Assembly (NCBI GenBank): GCA_934408585.1 | Contig: CAKRVA010000012.1 | Location: forward strand, 1-54,026 | Reading direction: 5' to 3' | DNA from: an uncultured Lachnospiraceae bacterium | Lineage (GTDB): Bacteria > Bacillota > Clostridia > Lachnospirales > Lachnospiraceae | DNA: 54,026 nucleotides | Part shown: in pieces, positions 16,950 through 25,481 of the stretch | Layout: the number at the start of each line of letters is the position of its first letter | Numbering within the stretch: the first letter of the stretch is position 1 | Translations under genes and position numbers: made by a program | Notes under the pieces: generated by a model | The model's input: only the letters and a program-made list of their open reading frames with translations | Told to the model about the DNA's origin: nothing | The model's database searches: none

Positions 16950-17870
16950 ATGTATGATGTGATTATTATAGGCGCAGGACCGGCGGGACTTTCCGCATCG
17001 ATTTATGCAAAGCGTGCAGGTCTGCAGGCAGTAACGATTGAACAGAATCCCATGAGCGGCGGTCAGATGCTGACAACTTATGAAGTTGACAATTATCCGG
17101 GCTTTCCGGGAATCAATGGGTTTGACCTGGGAATGAAATTCCGGGAACATGCAGATAAGCTGGGATGCGAATTTCAGGAAACACAGGCACTTCGTGTGGA
17201 AAAGATGCAGAATGGTTTTCTCGTTACGACAAATGAAGGAGAATTGCAGACAAAAACCGTAGTGGCAGCCATGGGGGCGGAGCATGCAAAGCTTGGCGTG
17301 CCGGGCGAAGAGGAGCTTGCCGGTATGGGAGTTTCTTATTGTGCAACATGCGATGGAGCCTTCTTTAAAGGAAGAACAGTTGCAGTTGTCGGTGGCGGTG
17401 ATGTGGCAGTAGAAGATGCCATTTTTCTTGCAAGAAATTGTGAAAAAGTATATCTGATTCATCGGCGGGATGAGTTGCGTGCTGCAAAATCCCTTCAGGA
17501 AAAACTGAGTGCACTGGAAAATGTAGAAATTCTGTGGGATACCGTAGTAAAAGAAATCCAGGGAGAAGACCAGGTAGAACGTATTCTTGTTCAAAATGTA
17601 AAAAGCAGTGAAACAAACACCATAGACGTAAGTGGCGTGTTTGTTGCAGTTGGAATTGTACCGGTCAGCCAGCTTTTGCATAAGATGAATCTCTGTGATG
17701 AAAAAGGATATTTAACAGCTGATGAAACATGTGTTACAAAAGAGCCCGGAATTTTTGCGGCAGGTGATATCCGTAAGAAAAAATTACGCCAGATTGTTAC
17801 AGCCGTAGCAGATGGTGCAAATGCCATTACTTCCGTGGAAAACTATCTGGTAAATTCTGCCATTGATTGA
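16950..17870 (+). CDS. trxB: thioredoxin-disulfide reductase
   Basis: A 306-residue FAD/NADPH flavoenzyme that reduces thioredoxin. The FAD motif GAGPAGLSASIYAKRAGL starts at residue 8, the redox-active CATC is at 131-134, the NADPH motif GGGDVAVEDA follows, and the C-terminal GIFAAGDIR contacts FAD. Length and order are typical. It starts 15 bp after the SDR with an AAAGGTGG site. Its stop codon is inside the -35 box of the next promoter. Confidence 0.95.
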   Translation: MYDVIIIGAGPAGLSASIYAKRAGLQAVTIEQNPMSGGQMLTTYEVDNYPGFPGINGFDLGMKFREHADKLGCEFQETQALRVEKMQNGFLVTTNEGELQTKTVVAAMGAEHAKLGVPGEEELAGMGVSYCATCDGAFFKGRTVAVVGGGDVAVEDAIFLARNCEKVYLIHRRDELRAAKSLQEKLSALENVEILWDTVVKEIQGEDQVERILVQNVKSSETNTIDVSGVFVAVGIVPVSQLLHKMNLCDEKGYLTADETCVTKEPGIFAAGDIRKKKLRQIVTAVADGANAITSVENYLVNSAID

Positions 17871-17895
17871 CATTAGAACGATATCGTGATATATT
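17867..17895 (+). promoter_or_regulatory. promoter of the NlpC/P60 gene
   Basis: TTGACA (17867-17872) and TATATT (17890-17895), 17-bp spacer, with a TG two bases before the -10 box (extended -10). The -35 box overlaps the trxB stop codon. The spacer contains the palindrome ACGATATCGT, a possible regulator site. Confidence 0.7.
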
Positions 17896-17957
17896 TATTA
17901 ACGGACGTAACAATTTCGTAATAAATAGTTAGATTTAGTTCATAATTGGAGGTTATC

Positions 17958-19214
17958 ATGCAGAAGAATGCCAGGAGGCTGTCTGGAAGAATTGTTGCAT
18001 TTGGGGTATCTGCAGCAATAATGTTTTCAGGCATGACGATGGATATACAGGCGAAAGAGTCCACGGGTCTTCCGTCCGCAGGGATTGATTTTTATTTAGC
18101 ATCTGATGGAACCAGCGTGAAGAATCTGAAGGATCAGAAAGATGAGACCGTCAGTGCAAATACCGTAGATAAACAGATAAAAGAAGTAAAAGAAACGGCA
18201 ATTGCTACTACAACCAAAACGGTAAATGAAAAAGAAAGAGAAATTGCCGGCAAAAAAGAAGAAGAAGGATTTAAGTCCCTTGTTATTGCGAAAGTAAACG
18301 ACTATGTAAATGTTCGCAGTATTCCGAGTGAAGAGGGAGAAATTCTTGGTAAATTATATGATAAGTCCGTCGGAGAATTTATTTCCGAACAGGATGGCTG
18401 GTATGAAATTACTTCCGGTTCGGTAACCGGATTTGTAAAAGCAGAGTATTGTGTGACCGGTGAAGATGCGGTAGCACTTGCAAAAGAGGTAGGAACAAGA
18501 ATCGCAACAGTTACAACAACCACCTTAAAGGTTCGTGAAGAGCCGTCTTTGGATGCCACTGTTTTAGGTCTTGTACCGATTGAAGACCAGTTGCTTGTAA
18601 CAGAAGAACTGGACGGATGGGTAAAGGTTAATATTGAGGAAGGTGATGGCTATGTATCGCTTGATTACGTAACATTATCTACCGAATTTGTAAAAGCAGA
18701 ATCAAAAGAAGAAGAAGAAGCCAGACTCGCAAAAGAAGAGGCAGAACGTAAGGCAGCTCTTGAGTCGGCACGTAAGGCAAGAGAAGCTTCTTCCAAGAAT
18801 TCCGAAAGTCAGAGCAGCAGTTCAACGCAGGAAGTCACAGCACCTGTGGTATACGGTTCAAGTGAAAGTGAGCTGGGACGTTCCGTTGCAGATTTTGCAT
18901 GTCAGTTTGTTGGCAATCCATATGTATATGGAGGAACAAGTCTTACGAATGGTGCGGACTGCTCCGGATTTGTAATGAGTGTATATGCAAACTTTGGTGT
19001 AAGCCTGCCACATTCCTCATCTGCAGACCGTAGTGTTGGTTCTGCCGTAGATGGATTGGCAAATGCACAGCCGGGTGATATTGTATGCTACTCCGGTCAT
19101 GTGGCAATTTACATTGGAAATGGTCAGATTGTTCACGCGTCTACCGCCAAAACAGGAATTAAGATTTCAGATGTAAATTATCGTACACCACTTAGTATCC
19201 GAAGAATTTTCTAA
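17958..19214 (+). CDS. secreted SH3-NlpC/P60 cell-wall hydrolase
   Basis: A 418-residue exported peptidoglycan endopeptidase. It has a signal peptide with AQA-like cleavage region (QAKES at 31-35), two bacterial SH3 domains (about 108-167 and 182-242), a charged alanine/glutamate/arginine linker that may be coiled coil (250-280), a Ser-rich stretch, and the C-terminal NlpC/P60 domain. Catalytic residues visible are Cys335 (DCSGF), His381 (GHVAIYIG) and His393 (IVHAS). It would cut stem peptides during wall growth or turnover. It has its own promoter and a strong terminator. Confidence 0.94.
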   Translation: MQKNARRLSGRIVAFGVSAAIMFSGMTMDIQAKESTGLPSAGIDFYLASDGTSVKNLKDQKDETVSANTVDKQIKEVKETAIATTTKTVNEKEREIAGKKEEEGFKSLVIAKVNDYVNVRSIPSEEGEILGKLYDKSVGEFISEQDGWYEITSGSVTGFVKAEYCVTGEDAVALAKEVGTRIATVTTTTLKVREEPSLDATVLGLVPIEDQLLVTEELDGWVKVNIEEGDGYVSLDYVTLSTEFVKAESKEEEEARLAKEEAERKAALESARKAREASSKNSESQSSSSTQEVTAPVVYGSSESELGRSVADFACQFVGNPYVYGGTSLTNGADCSGFVMSVYANFGVSLPHSSSADRSVGSAVDGLANAQPGDIVCYSGHVAIYIGNGQIVHASTAKTGIKISDVNYRTPLSIRRIF

Positions 19215-19230
19215 TCAAAAGATATTTGTG

Positions 19231-19262
19231 AAGCTCCTGAAAATATTTCAGGAGCTTTTTTT
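19231..19262 (+). terminator. terminator of the NlpC/P60 gene
   Basis: 10-bp stem (19231-19240 with 19248-19257) followed by a run of seven T. Confidence 0.92.
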
Positions 19263-19649
19263 ATGAAACCGGAAATGTCAGACTTTTTATTTTTTGAAAA
19301 TCCGGGTTGACAAAAGTTGTCTTGTACAAGTTTACCAAAAGAAAAAAAGGACGGTTATTTCAAAAAATGTTTTTTCATACATTGTATTAAAAGTTATCCA
19401 CAGGCAAAAAAACGAAAATATCGCATTTGAGGATTTATACACCTAGTTATCCACATAATCCACGAACAAAAAAACGAAATCACGGGTTGGAACGGAAATC
19501 GAATAGGAACGGGTGTTTTGTGAAATAATGACAGAAGAGAATGATTGGATATGCTTTTTTGCATAAAAACAAGATTATAAATTGTCCGAAAATGGAAAGA
19601 ATTACAAAACAATTATTTAGAATTGTTGCAAAATGGATAAGCGTTATGG
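19263..19649. promoter_or_regulatory. long intergenic region with DnaA boxes
   Basis: No gene is evident in this stretch. It has two perfect DnaA boxes TTATCCACA (19394-19402 and 19447-19455), a near match TTATACACC (19435-19443) and a weaker TAATCCACG (19456-19464), all on the same strand within about 70 bp. A direct repeat with core CAAAAAAACGAAA flanks them. Upstream at about 19309 is the inverted repeat GACAA-AAG-TTGTC, then the palindrome TTGTACAA. It may be a DnaA-titrating or DnaA-regulated site for hpf. No dnaA, dnaN or rpmH is near, so it is probably not oriC. Confidence 0.6.
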
Positions 19650-19655
19650 TATAAT
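19626..19655 (+). promoter_or_regulatory. promoter of hpf
   Basis: TTGCAA (19626-19631) and TATAAT (19650-19655) with an 18-bp spacer, 47 bp before the start codon. Confidence 0.7.
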
Positions 19656-19702
19656 GTCAATACAATAATCCTGCAGATGCAGGTTATGAAAGGGTGATGA
19701 GT

Positions 19703-20230
19703 ATGAAATATATTATTATTGGCAAAAACATCGAGGTTACACCGGGGTTACGTAGTGCAGTAGAAGACAAGATTGGTAAACTCGAAAAATACTTTAGTGA
19801 GGATACTGAAGTTCATGTAACCTTGAGCGTAGAAAAAGACCGGCAGAAAATTGAAGTTACGATTCCAGTAAAGGGAAGTATCATCCGCTCCGAACAGGTA
19901 AGTAATGACATGTATGTATCCATTGATTTAGTGGAAGAGATTATTGAGAGACAGTTAAAGAAATATAAAAATAAGCTCACAACTCAGAAACAGTCTGCTA
20001 ATTATTTCAAGAAAGAGTTTCTTGAGAAAGATTATATGGACGAAGAAGAAATTAAAATCATTCGTTCCAAGAAATTTGATATTAAGCCAATGTATCCGGA
20101 AGATGCATGTATCCAGATGGAATTACTTGGACATAATTTCTTTGTATTCTGCAATGCAGAAACCGACCAGGTAAATGTGGTTTATAAGAGAAAAGGAAAT
20201 ACTTACGGATTAATTGAACCGGAAGTATAA
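19703..20230 (+). CDS. hpf: long-form ribosome hibernation factor
   Basis: A 175-residue long HPF that dimerises 70S ribosomes into inactive 100S particles during starvation. The N-terminal S30AE domain (about 1-100; YIIIGKNIEVTPGLRSAVEDKI) binds the ribosome. The C-terminal domain (about 115-175; KKFDIKPMYPEDACIQMELLGHNFFVF) is the dimerisation domain of long forms. I use the ATG at 19703, eight bases after AAAGGG; two closer starts at 19694 and 19697 have poor spacing. It is monocistronic, between its own promoter and a perfect palindromic terminator. Confidence 0.95.
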   Translation: MKYIIIGKNIEVTPGLRSAVEDKIGKLEKYFSEDTEVHVTLSVEKDRQKIEVTIPVKGSIIRSEQVSNDMYVSIDLVEEIIERQLKKYKNKLTTQKQSANYFKKEFLEKDYMDEEEIKIIRSKKFDIKPMYPEDACIQMELLGHNFFVFCNAETDQVNVVYKRKGNTYGLIEPEV

Positions 20231-20252
20231 AAAATAAGGGGTTACGATAAGA

Positions 20253-20284
20253 AAAGATGTGTGGCATGCCACACATCTTTTTGT
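20253..20284 (+). terminator. terminator of hpf
   Basis: Perfect 28-bp palindrome (20253-20280) centred on GCATGC, ending in a T-run. Its AAA start also gives a weaker T-run on the minus strand. Confidence 0.88.
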
Positions 20285-20290
20285 TATACT

Positions 20291-22174
20291 ATGCATATGA
20301 TGTTGATTCAGATAATAGCGTTACTTATTTTCATAGTGATTTTAGGCTGTGCATTCCACAAGGGATTCACCGAAATGATTCCGGTTGCAGTGAGTATACT
20401 GGTGCTTTTCCTGTATGCTTTGAGCTTCGGAAATTTGTTGTGGCTGGTAGATTGGATTGCACCGGTATTTCTTCTCGGCGCGTTTGTGGTTTGGGCAACA
20501 CGGGGAGCAGACAGACGGAAGGAGCTGCTTGGAAATGTCTGCAGGGAACTGTGTGCACCATCCTTTCTTGCAGCAATCGCATTGATGGGAATTGTTACAA
20601 TCGCCGTTTCTTTTAAGATTACTACCTGGTGGGATGATTATAATTTCTGGGCAACCGACGTGAAATCGTTGTTTTACCTGAATGGGTTTGCTGCAAAATA
20701 TGAGAATGTGGCAGCAGAATTTGGAGATTATCCACCCGGAACCCAGATGATGAAGTGGTGGTTTTTGCACTTTTCACCGGCAGAATTTAAGGAAGGACTT
20801 ATGTTTGCCGGATATTATGTTTTTAATCTTGCGTATTTTGTGCCGCTTCTTGAAAGAATCAAAAAGAAAAATGTATTTACGATGGTGGCAGGAATGGTGT
20901 TGTTATGGCTGTTCCCTTCTATGGTAGAAGCATTCTGGTGTGACGGAAGCTGTGCCGATTTTTCCATGGCGGTGATTTATGGGGCATTTCTGACGGCAGT
21001 GCTGGACCATAAGCAGGAATCAGCCCTGTTTTATTACGGAAGACAGGCGTTGTACCTGATGGTTTTGGTTCTTTGCAAGAATACCGGATTTATCTGGGTG
21101 GCGTTTGGGCTGTTGTTTACCTTGTGCTATTCCAGAATTGTGCTGCGTAAAGAAGAAACTTATTCCGCCAGGATACGAAGAAGAGGTTTATGGTCTGTTA
21201 TGATTCTTCCGGTGCTGACGGAAGGAAGCTGGCTGCTTTTCTGCATAAAAAACCGCAGAGTGGCGAAATTAACAGGTGCAGCAGTTCAGATGGTAACCGG
21301 AAGCATGAATATCCCGGACTATCAGGAACAATTAGGGAAAGCTTTTGTAGAGGCATTTCTGAAGTGGCCGTTGCACAAAACAACAAATGGGTTGATTAAT
21401 TTCAGCCCGTTGGCGTTACTGATTTTTGTTCTGGTAATGTTTGTCGTTCTTGGAGTACGGAAGAAAGTATCCATCCGGGAGGTGCGTTTCCTGTTCCTGT
21501 ATACGCTGATTACGGCGTTGTTCTTCTATTCCCTGAATCTGGTGAGTCATTTGACGATATTTGCAGTAGAACCGCAATATCTTGAACCGTCGGGAATGAT
21601 TTGGTCGATGGAACGGTATGGGGCACCGTTTACCATTGGAACCTTATATCTTCTTGGATATTTATGTCTGGAAAAAGAGCGGGAATATGTGGGACTTCTC
21701 TGCTGTGCAATCGTGATTTTACTGTCGACCGATTATACGGCGGCATACCGGGCAATATGGGGATACCGTAGCACGGTACAGGAAGAACTTGACCGGCGGG
21801 CAGAGATTGTCGATACGCAGGCAGAAGACTTTTTACAAAAAATCGGAGCAGGAACTTCGGAGAGTATCGGCAGGGTATTGTATCTGCGGGATGCAACAGA
21901 TGTGAGCTGGGTGCGAAATACGTATATCAATTTTGAAGCGGCACCGGTGTCTGTGATGTACGGGAATGTTGATGGAGAAGCAACCGGATATGAAGAGCTT
22001 ATTCAAATGATAGAAGATTCGCATGCACAGTTCCTTTATGTAGAACCACTTGAAAAAGATGGGGAAGCATTGTTTGAGGAACTGACGGATGGAGAACGTT
22101 TTCAATATGATACGTTGTACCGTATTGTAGAACAGGAAAATAAAATGCAACTGATGTTATATGGGGAGCAATAG
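20291..22174 (+). CDS. polytopic GT-C-like glycosyltransferase (putative)
   Basis: About 627 residues with some ten or more membrane helices. After the first helices there is a loop with WWDDYNFWATDVKSLFYLNG and GDYPPGTQ. This resembles the acidic first external loop of lipid-linked-sugar (GT-C) glycosyltransferases such as PMT/ArnT types; the assignment is by pattern only. A soluble C-terminal tail (about 500-627) follows. The next gene is a GT2-GtrA fusion that would supply the polyprenyl-phosphate sugar, which supports the idea. The start is uncertain: 20291, 20297 and 20300 are all ATG without a ribosome site, directly after the hpf terminator. The frame upstream runs through the terminator and is unlikely. 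Confidence 0.65.
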   Translation: MHMMLIQIIALLIFIVILGCAFHKGFTEMIPVAVSILVLFLYALSFGNLLWLVDWIAPVFLLGAFVVWATRGADRRKELLGNVCRELCAPSFLAAIALMGIVTIAVSFKITTWWDDYNFWATDVKSLFYLNGFAAKYENVAAEFGDYPPGTQMMKWWFLHFSPAEFKEGLMFAGYYVFNLAYFVPLLERIKKKNVFTMVAGMVLLWLFPSMVEAFWCDGSCADFSMAVIYGAFLTAVLDHKQESALFYYGRQALYLMVLVLCKNTGFIWVAFGLLFTLCYSRIVLRKEETYSARIRRRGLWSVMILPVLTEGSWLLFCIKNRRVAKLTGAAVQMVTGSMNIPDYQEQLGKAFVEAFLKWPLHKTTNGLINFSPLALLIFVLVMFVVLGVRKKVSIREVRFLFLYTLITALFFYSLNLVSHLTIFAVEPQYLEPSGMIWSMERYGAPFTIGTLYLLGYLCLEKEREYVGLLCCAIVILLSTDYTAAYRAIWGYRSTVQEELDRRAEIVDTQAEDFLQKIGAGTSESIGRVLYLRDATDVSWVRNTYINFEAAPVSVMYGNVDGEATGYEELIQMIEDSHAQFLYVEPLEKDGEALFEELTDGERFQYDTLYRIVEQENKMQLMLYGEQ

Positions 22175-22175
22175 T

Positions 22176-23264
22176 ATGGCAGAAGCAAAAACAAAATGGC
22201 AGATACCGATTATCATACCATCGTATGAGCCGGATGAAAAATTAATCAAGCTTTTGGGCGAGCTTCGTGAAAACGGGGTTCAGAATATTGTGATTGTGGA
22301 TGATGGAAGTGGCGAAAATTATGCACACTTTTTTGAAAGCGCACAGGACGTTTATGGATGTAAAGTGATGCATCATGCGGTCAATCAGGGAAAAGGCAGG
22401 GCACTGAAAACAGCATTTGACTACTGCCTGAAAGAATTTTCCGATTATCCCGGAGTGATTACCGCCGATTCGGATGGACAGCATTCGCCGGCGTGTATTC
22501 TCAAGTGTGCACAATCATTGATTGAGCATCCGGATGCGCTGATTATGGGATGCCGGTGCTTTGATGAAAAGGATGTTCCGAAGAAATCGGAATATGGGAA
22601 CAAGCTGACGCGTAAGGTGATGAAGTATCTTACGGGTGTTTCCGTATCGGATACACAGACCGGACTTCGTGGAATACCAATGTCATTTATGGAGGATCTG
22701 CTACGGGTCAAGGGGGAACGTTTTGAATTTGAAACCAATATGTTATTGGAGTCCAAAAGCTGTGGAGTTCCAATCGTGGAAGTACCGATTGAAACTATTT
22801 ATATAGAAGAAAACAAAACGAGTCATTTTCATCCGTTTCGCGATTCGGTGAGGATATCCATGGTGTTTGGAAAATTTTTATTGTCCTCGTTTTCTTCCAG
22901 TATTGTGGACCTGGTGCTGTTCTCTTTGTTCTGCTTTCTGCTCAGGGACAAGCAGTGGGGAATGATTACTTATATTATGGCATCCACGGTATTGGCAAGA
23001 ATTTTGTCGGCATTATATAATTTTATCATCAATTACCGCATTGTTTTTCAAAGCAGAGAATCCATCTGGGTAACACTGCCAAGATATGTTCTTCTGGCAG
23101 TTGTGCAGATGACATTGAGTGCTCTTTTGGTAAACTGGTTATATCCGTTCTTTGGCGGAGCGGAAGTTTTAGTGAAAATTCCCGTGGACATTATTCTGTT
23201 TTTCCTGAGTTTTGTGATTCAGAGGGAATTTGTTTATGCGAAAAGGAATTCAAATACGCAGTAA
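22176..23264 (+). CDS. GT2 polyprenyl-phosphate glycosyltransferase-GtrA fusion
   Basis: A 362-residue two-domain protein. Residues 1-215 are a family 2 glycosyltransferase of the dolichol-phosphate-mannose-synthase type (IIIPSYEPDEKL, VDDGSG, TADSDGQHSP as the metal site, SDTQTGLRG). Residues about 225-355 are a four-helix GtrA-like membrane domain thought to flip polyprenyl-phosphate sugar across the membrane. It probably makes and flips the donor for the upstream membrane glycosyltransferase. ATG at 22176 follows GGGGAG within the upstream gene's end. Its last 74 bases overlap the convergent M23 gene. Confidence 0.88.
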   Translation: MAEAKTKWQIPIIIPSYEPDEKLIKLLGELRENGVQNIVIVDDGSGENYAHFFESAQDVYGCKVMHHAVNQGKGRALKTAFDYCLKEFSDYPGVITADSDGQHSPACILKCAQSLIEHPDALIMGCRCFDEKDVPKKSEYGNKLTRKVMKYLTGVSVSDTQTGLRGIPMSFMEDLLRVKGERFEFETNMLLESKSCGVPIVEVPIETIYIEENKTSHFHPFRDSVRISMVFGKFLLSSFSSSIVDLVLFSLFCFLLRDKQWGMITYIMASTVLARILSALYNFIINYRIVFQSRESIWVTLPRYVLLAVVQMTLSALLVNWLYPFFGGAEVLVKIPVDIILFFLSFVIQREFVYAKRNSNTQ

Positions 23265-24309
23265 CAGCAGGGTCCTTCATGCGGAAGGCACGGAACCATT
23301 CTTTGGTTTCGGTATTCTTCTGGGTGAGGGATCTGTTTTTATATAGAAATCGTGTCAGCGGGTAACAGTCAATCCAGATTTCGTTGTTCCCTTCTTTTTG
23401 GGACTCATCAAAAATCAGCTGAAGCCCCCAATGCAAGTGTACGGTTTCAATGTTGTTGACATTTTCTTTGGTACTGTAACCGGTATGGCCCATATAGCCA
23501 ATCACATCACCGGCAGTCACGACGCTGCCTTCTTTTAAATCCAGAGCGTAGGGGAAGTTCTGACGCAGATGGGCGTAATAATAATATCGCTTTTTATCAA
23601 AGCTCCGGATGCCGATACGCCATCCGCCGTACTGATTCCAGCCAAGTGCTTCTACATATCCGGACTCAATGCATATTACGGGAGTTCCAATCTGGCCCAT
23701 CATGTCATGACCAAGGTGTGGGCGCTTATAACCATAGCTTCTGGAAGAACCGAAATCATCATAATCACTGTAGTCAAATCCTCTTGCAATCGGTGAAAAT
23801 GCTTTTAAGCCATAGCAGGATTTCCATTCCTTTTTTCCCTGCTCAGTTTCCTGTTCGATTTCGTACTCGCCCACCATACCATCGAGAATCGCGTGGTAAG
23901 CTTCCGAATAATAGTGATAGTAGTCCATGTCTTTGGTAAGGTCTTCCAGTGCTACCGAACCATCGGATAGTTCACTCGCAAGCTTCTGCATCGTAGAGAG
24001 AGTCTTTTTGTCAAATTTTCCGCCACTTTTGGCGGCAGCGTATGCAAGAAGGTCTATCCAGCTTACCGGATGCTCCGTTTCATGACTTGCAAGATCTAAA
24101 TCATAGGCGGTACATAAAGCTTCATAGCTTGCTGTAAAATCCACCCATTTAATATAATCTCCGTTGGTACCGGCAGCAACTTCGATGGCGGAATCTTCCA
24201 TAGATGTCTGGGAAGAAAAGAAGATTTCATGAACACTGAGAATCAGTGCGGTGCTGCATAAGGTAAAAAACAGAAGTTTCCAGATGATTGGTTTTTGGTT
24301 CAAATGCAT
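23191..24309 (-). CDS. membrane-anchored M23 peptidase
   Basis: About 372 residues. One N-terminal membrane segment (about 8-30) precedes an uncharacterised helical domain (45-170), then a LytM/M23 metallopeptidase domain with zinc residues in RPHLGHDMMG (HxxxD), YYYAHL and HLHWGL. It would act on peptidoglycan cross-links outside the cell, or regulate other hydrolases. The start is ambiguous: I use ATG 24309, with GGAG 12 bases upstream; TTG 24327 is in frame. The 3' end overlaps the convergent glycosyltransferase gene by 74 bp. Confidence 0.86.
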   Translation of the reverse strand: MHLNQKPIIWKLLFFTLCSTALILSVHEIFFSSQTSMEDSAIEVAAGTNGDYIKWVDFTASYEALCTAYDLDLASHETEHPVSWIDLLAYAAAKSGGKFDKKTLSTMQKLASELSDGSVALEDLTKDMDYYHYYSEAYHAILDGMVGEYEIEQETEQGKKEWKSCYGLKAFSPIARGFDYSDYDDFGSSRSYGYKRPHLGHDMMGQIGTPVICIESGYVEALGWNQYGGWRIGIRSFDKKRYYYYAHLRQNFPYALDLKEGSVVTAGDVIGYMGHTGYSTKENVNNIETVHLHWGLQLIFDESQKEGNNEIWIDCYPLTRFLYKNRSLTQKNTETKEWFRAFRMKDPAVTAYLNSFSHKQIPSESQNSGKTE

Positions 24310-24393
24310 GAGGATCAATTGCTCCAATTTGTCATAAACCGATTAGTGCAGTATATGAAAAAGGATACAGGGATATGCAGAAAATTCCTTTGC

Positions 24394-24422
24394 TTGACAA
24401 ATGGGAAACTCATTTTTACAAT
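24394..24422 (+). promoter_or_regulatory. promoter of hflKC
   Basis: TTGACA (24394-24399) and TACAAT (24417-24422) with a 17-bp spacer, 35 bp before the hflK start. Confidence 0.8.
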
Positions 24423-24457
24423 CATTTATAACAGCCTAATTTAAAGGAGAGAAAAGA

Positions 24458-25477
24458 ATGTTTGGAAAGAAACAGACGAATGATGGACCGGAACGTTTCC
24501 GGGAAGAAAATGTCGGGAAAAAGATTGCAGGAGGAATTGGAACGGTAATTCTGGTTCTTTTTGTGCTGGTGCTTTTATCCGGCAGTTTTTATTCCTTAAA
24601 GGAAAATGAATATGCAGTCATTACAACATTTGGGGTTCCGAAGGTGGTAGAAGAGTCAGGTATGCATATGAAGGTGCCGTTCATTCAGAAGCTGAGCAGA
24701 GTACCAAAGACAATCAATGGATTTACCATCGGGTATGATTCGGATACCGGTGAGTATATTGACCGGGAATCCTTTATGATTACCAGGGATTACAATTTTG
24801 TAAATGTTGACTTTTATGTGGAATATCGCGTGACTGATCCGACGAAATATCTGTTTGCTTCGCAGGCACCCGTTTCCATATTGAAAAATCTTACGCAGAG
24901 CTATATTCGTGATACTATTGGACTGTATGATGTAGACAGCGTCATTACAACAGGGAAAAATGAAATCCAGGCATCCATTAAGGAAAAAATTGTGAATCGT
25001 CTGGAGGCAGAGGATATTGGAGTACAGCTGGTAAATATTACGATTCAGGATGCAGAACCGCCAACAACGGAAGTAATCGATGCATTCAAAAATGTGGAAA
25101 ATGCAAAGCAGGGAAAAGAAACTTCCATTAATAAAGCAAACCAGAAACGAAATGAAGATATTCCAGCGGCGAGAGCATTGGCAGATGAAACGGTAAAAAC
25201 GGCAAATGCGCAGGCGGAAGAACGTGTTAATGAGGCAAGAGGGCAGGTCGCACGACTTAATGAACTGTATGCCGAATATCAGAAATATCCGTTGATTACA
25301 AAACAGAGGATGTTCTATGAAACAATGGAAGAAATTCTGCCGGATATGAAAGTCATTATTGAGAAAAGTGATGGAAGCACACAGACCATGTTGCCACTGG
25401 AATCATTTGCACAATGGGGAAGCACAGAAAACGGAACTTCCGAAACAACAGCTTCATCCATAGAAACGGAGGAATAG
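24458..25477 (+). CDS. hflK: HflK-type SPFH membrane protein
   Basis: A 339-residue band-7/SPFH protein with one N-terminal membrane helix (about 27-47), the SPFH core beginning SLKENEYAVITTFGVPK, and a long charged helical region (about 195-285) rich in Ala/Glu/Lys. With HflC it forms the large cage that surrounds FtsH in well-studied bacteria and restrains its proteolysis. No ftsH is in the window. An AAAGGAGAG site precedes the ATG. It is followed at four bases by hflC. Confidence 0.9.
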   Translation: MFGKKQTNDGPERFREENVGKKIAGGIGTVILVLFVLVLLSGSFYSLKENEYAVITTFGVPKVVEESGMHMKVPFIQKLSRVPKTINGFTIGYDSDTGEYIDRESFMITRDYNFVNVDFYVEYRVTDPTKYLFASQAPVSILKNLTQSYIRDTIGLYDVDSVITTGKNEIQASIKEKIVNRLEAEDIGVQLVNITIQDAEPPTTEVIDAFKNVENAKQGKETSINKANQKRNEDIPAARALADETVKTANAQAEERVNEARGQVARLNELYAEYQKYPLITKQRMFYETMEEILPDMKVIIEKSDGSTQTMLPLESFAQWGSTENGTSETTASSIETEE

Positions 25478-25481
25478 TCAG

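Noticed and set aside
19394..19464. Chromosomal origin oriC
   Set aside because: DnaA boxes are few and no dnaA, dnaN, rpmH or gidA gene is nearby.
20261..20290. GTG start at 20261 for the GT-C-like gene
   Set aside because: The first codons would be the hpf terminator palindrome; this is an open frame by chance.
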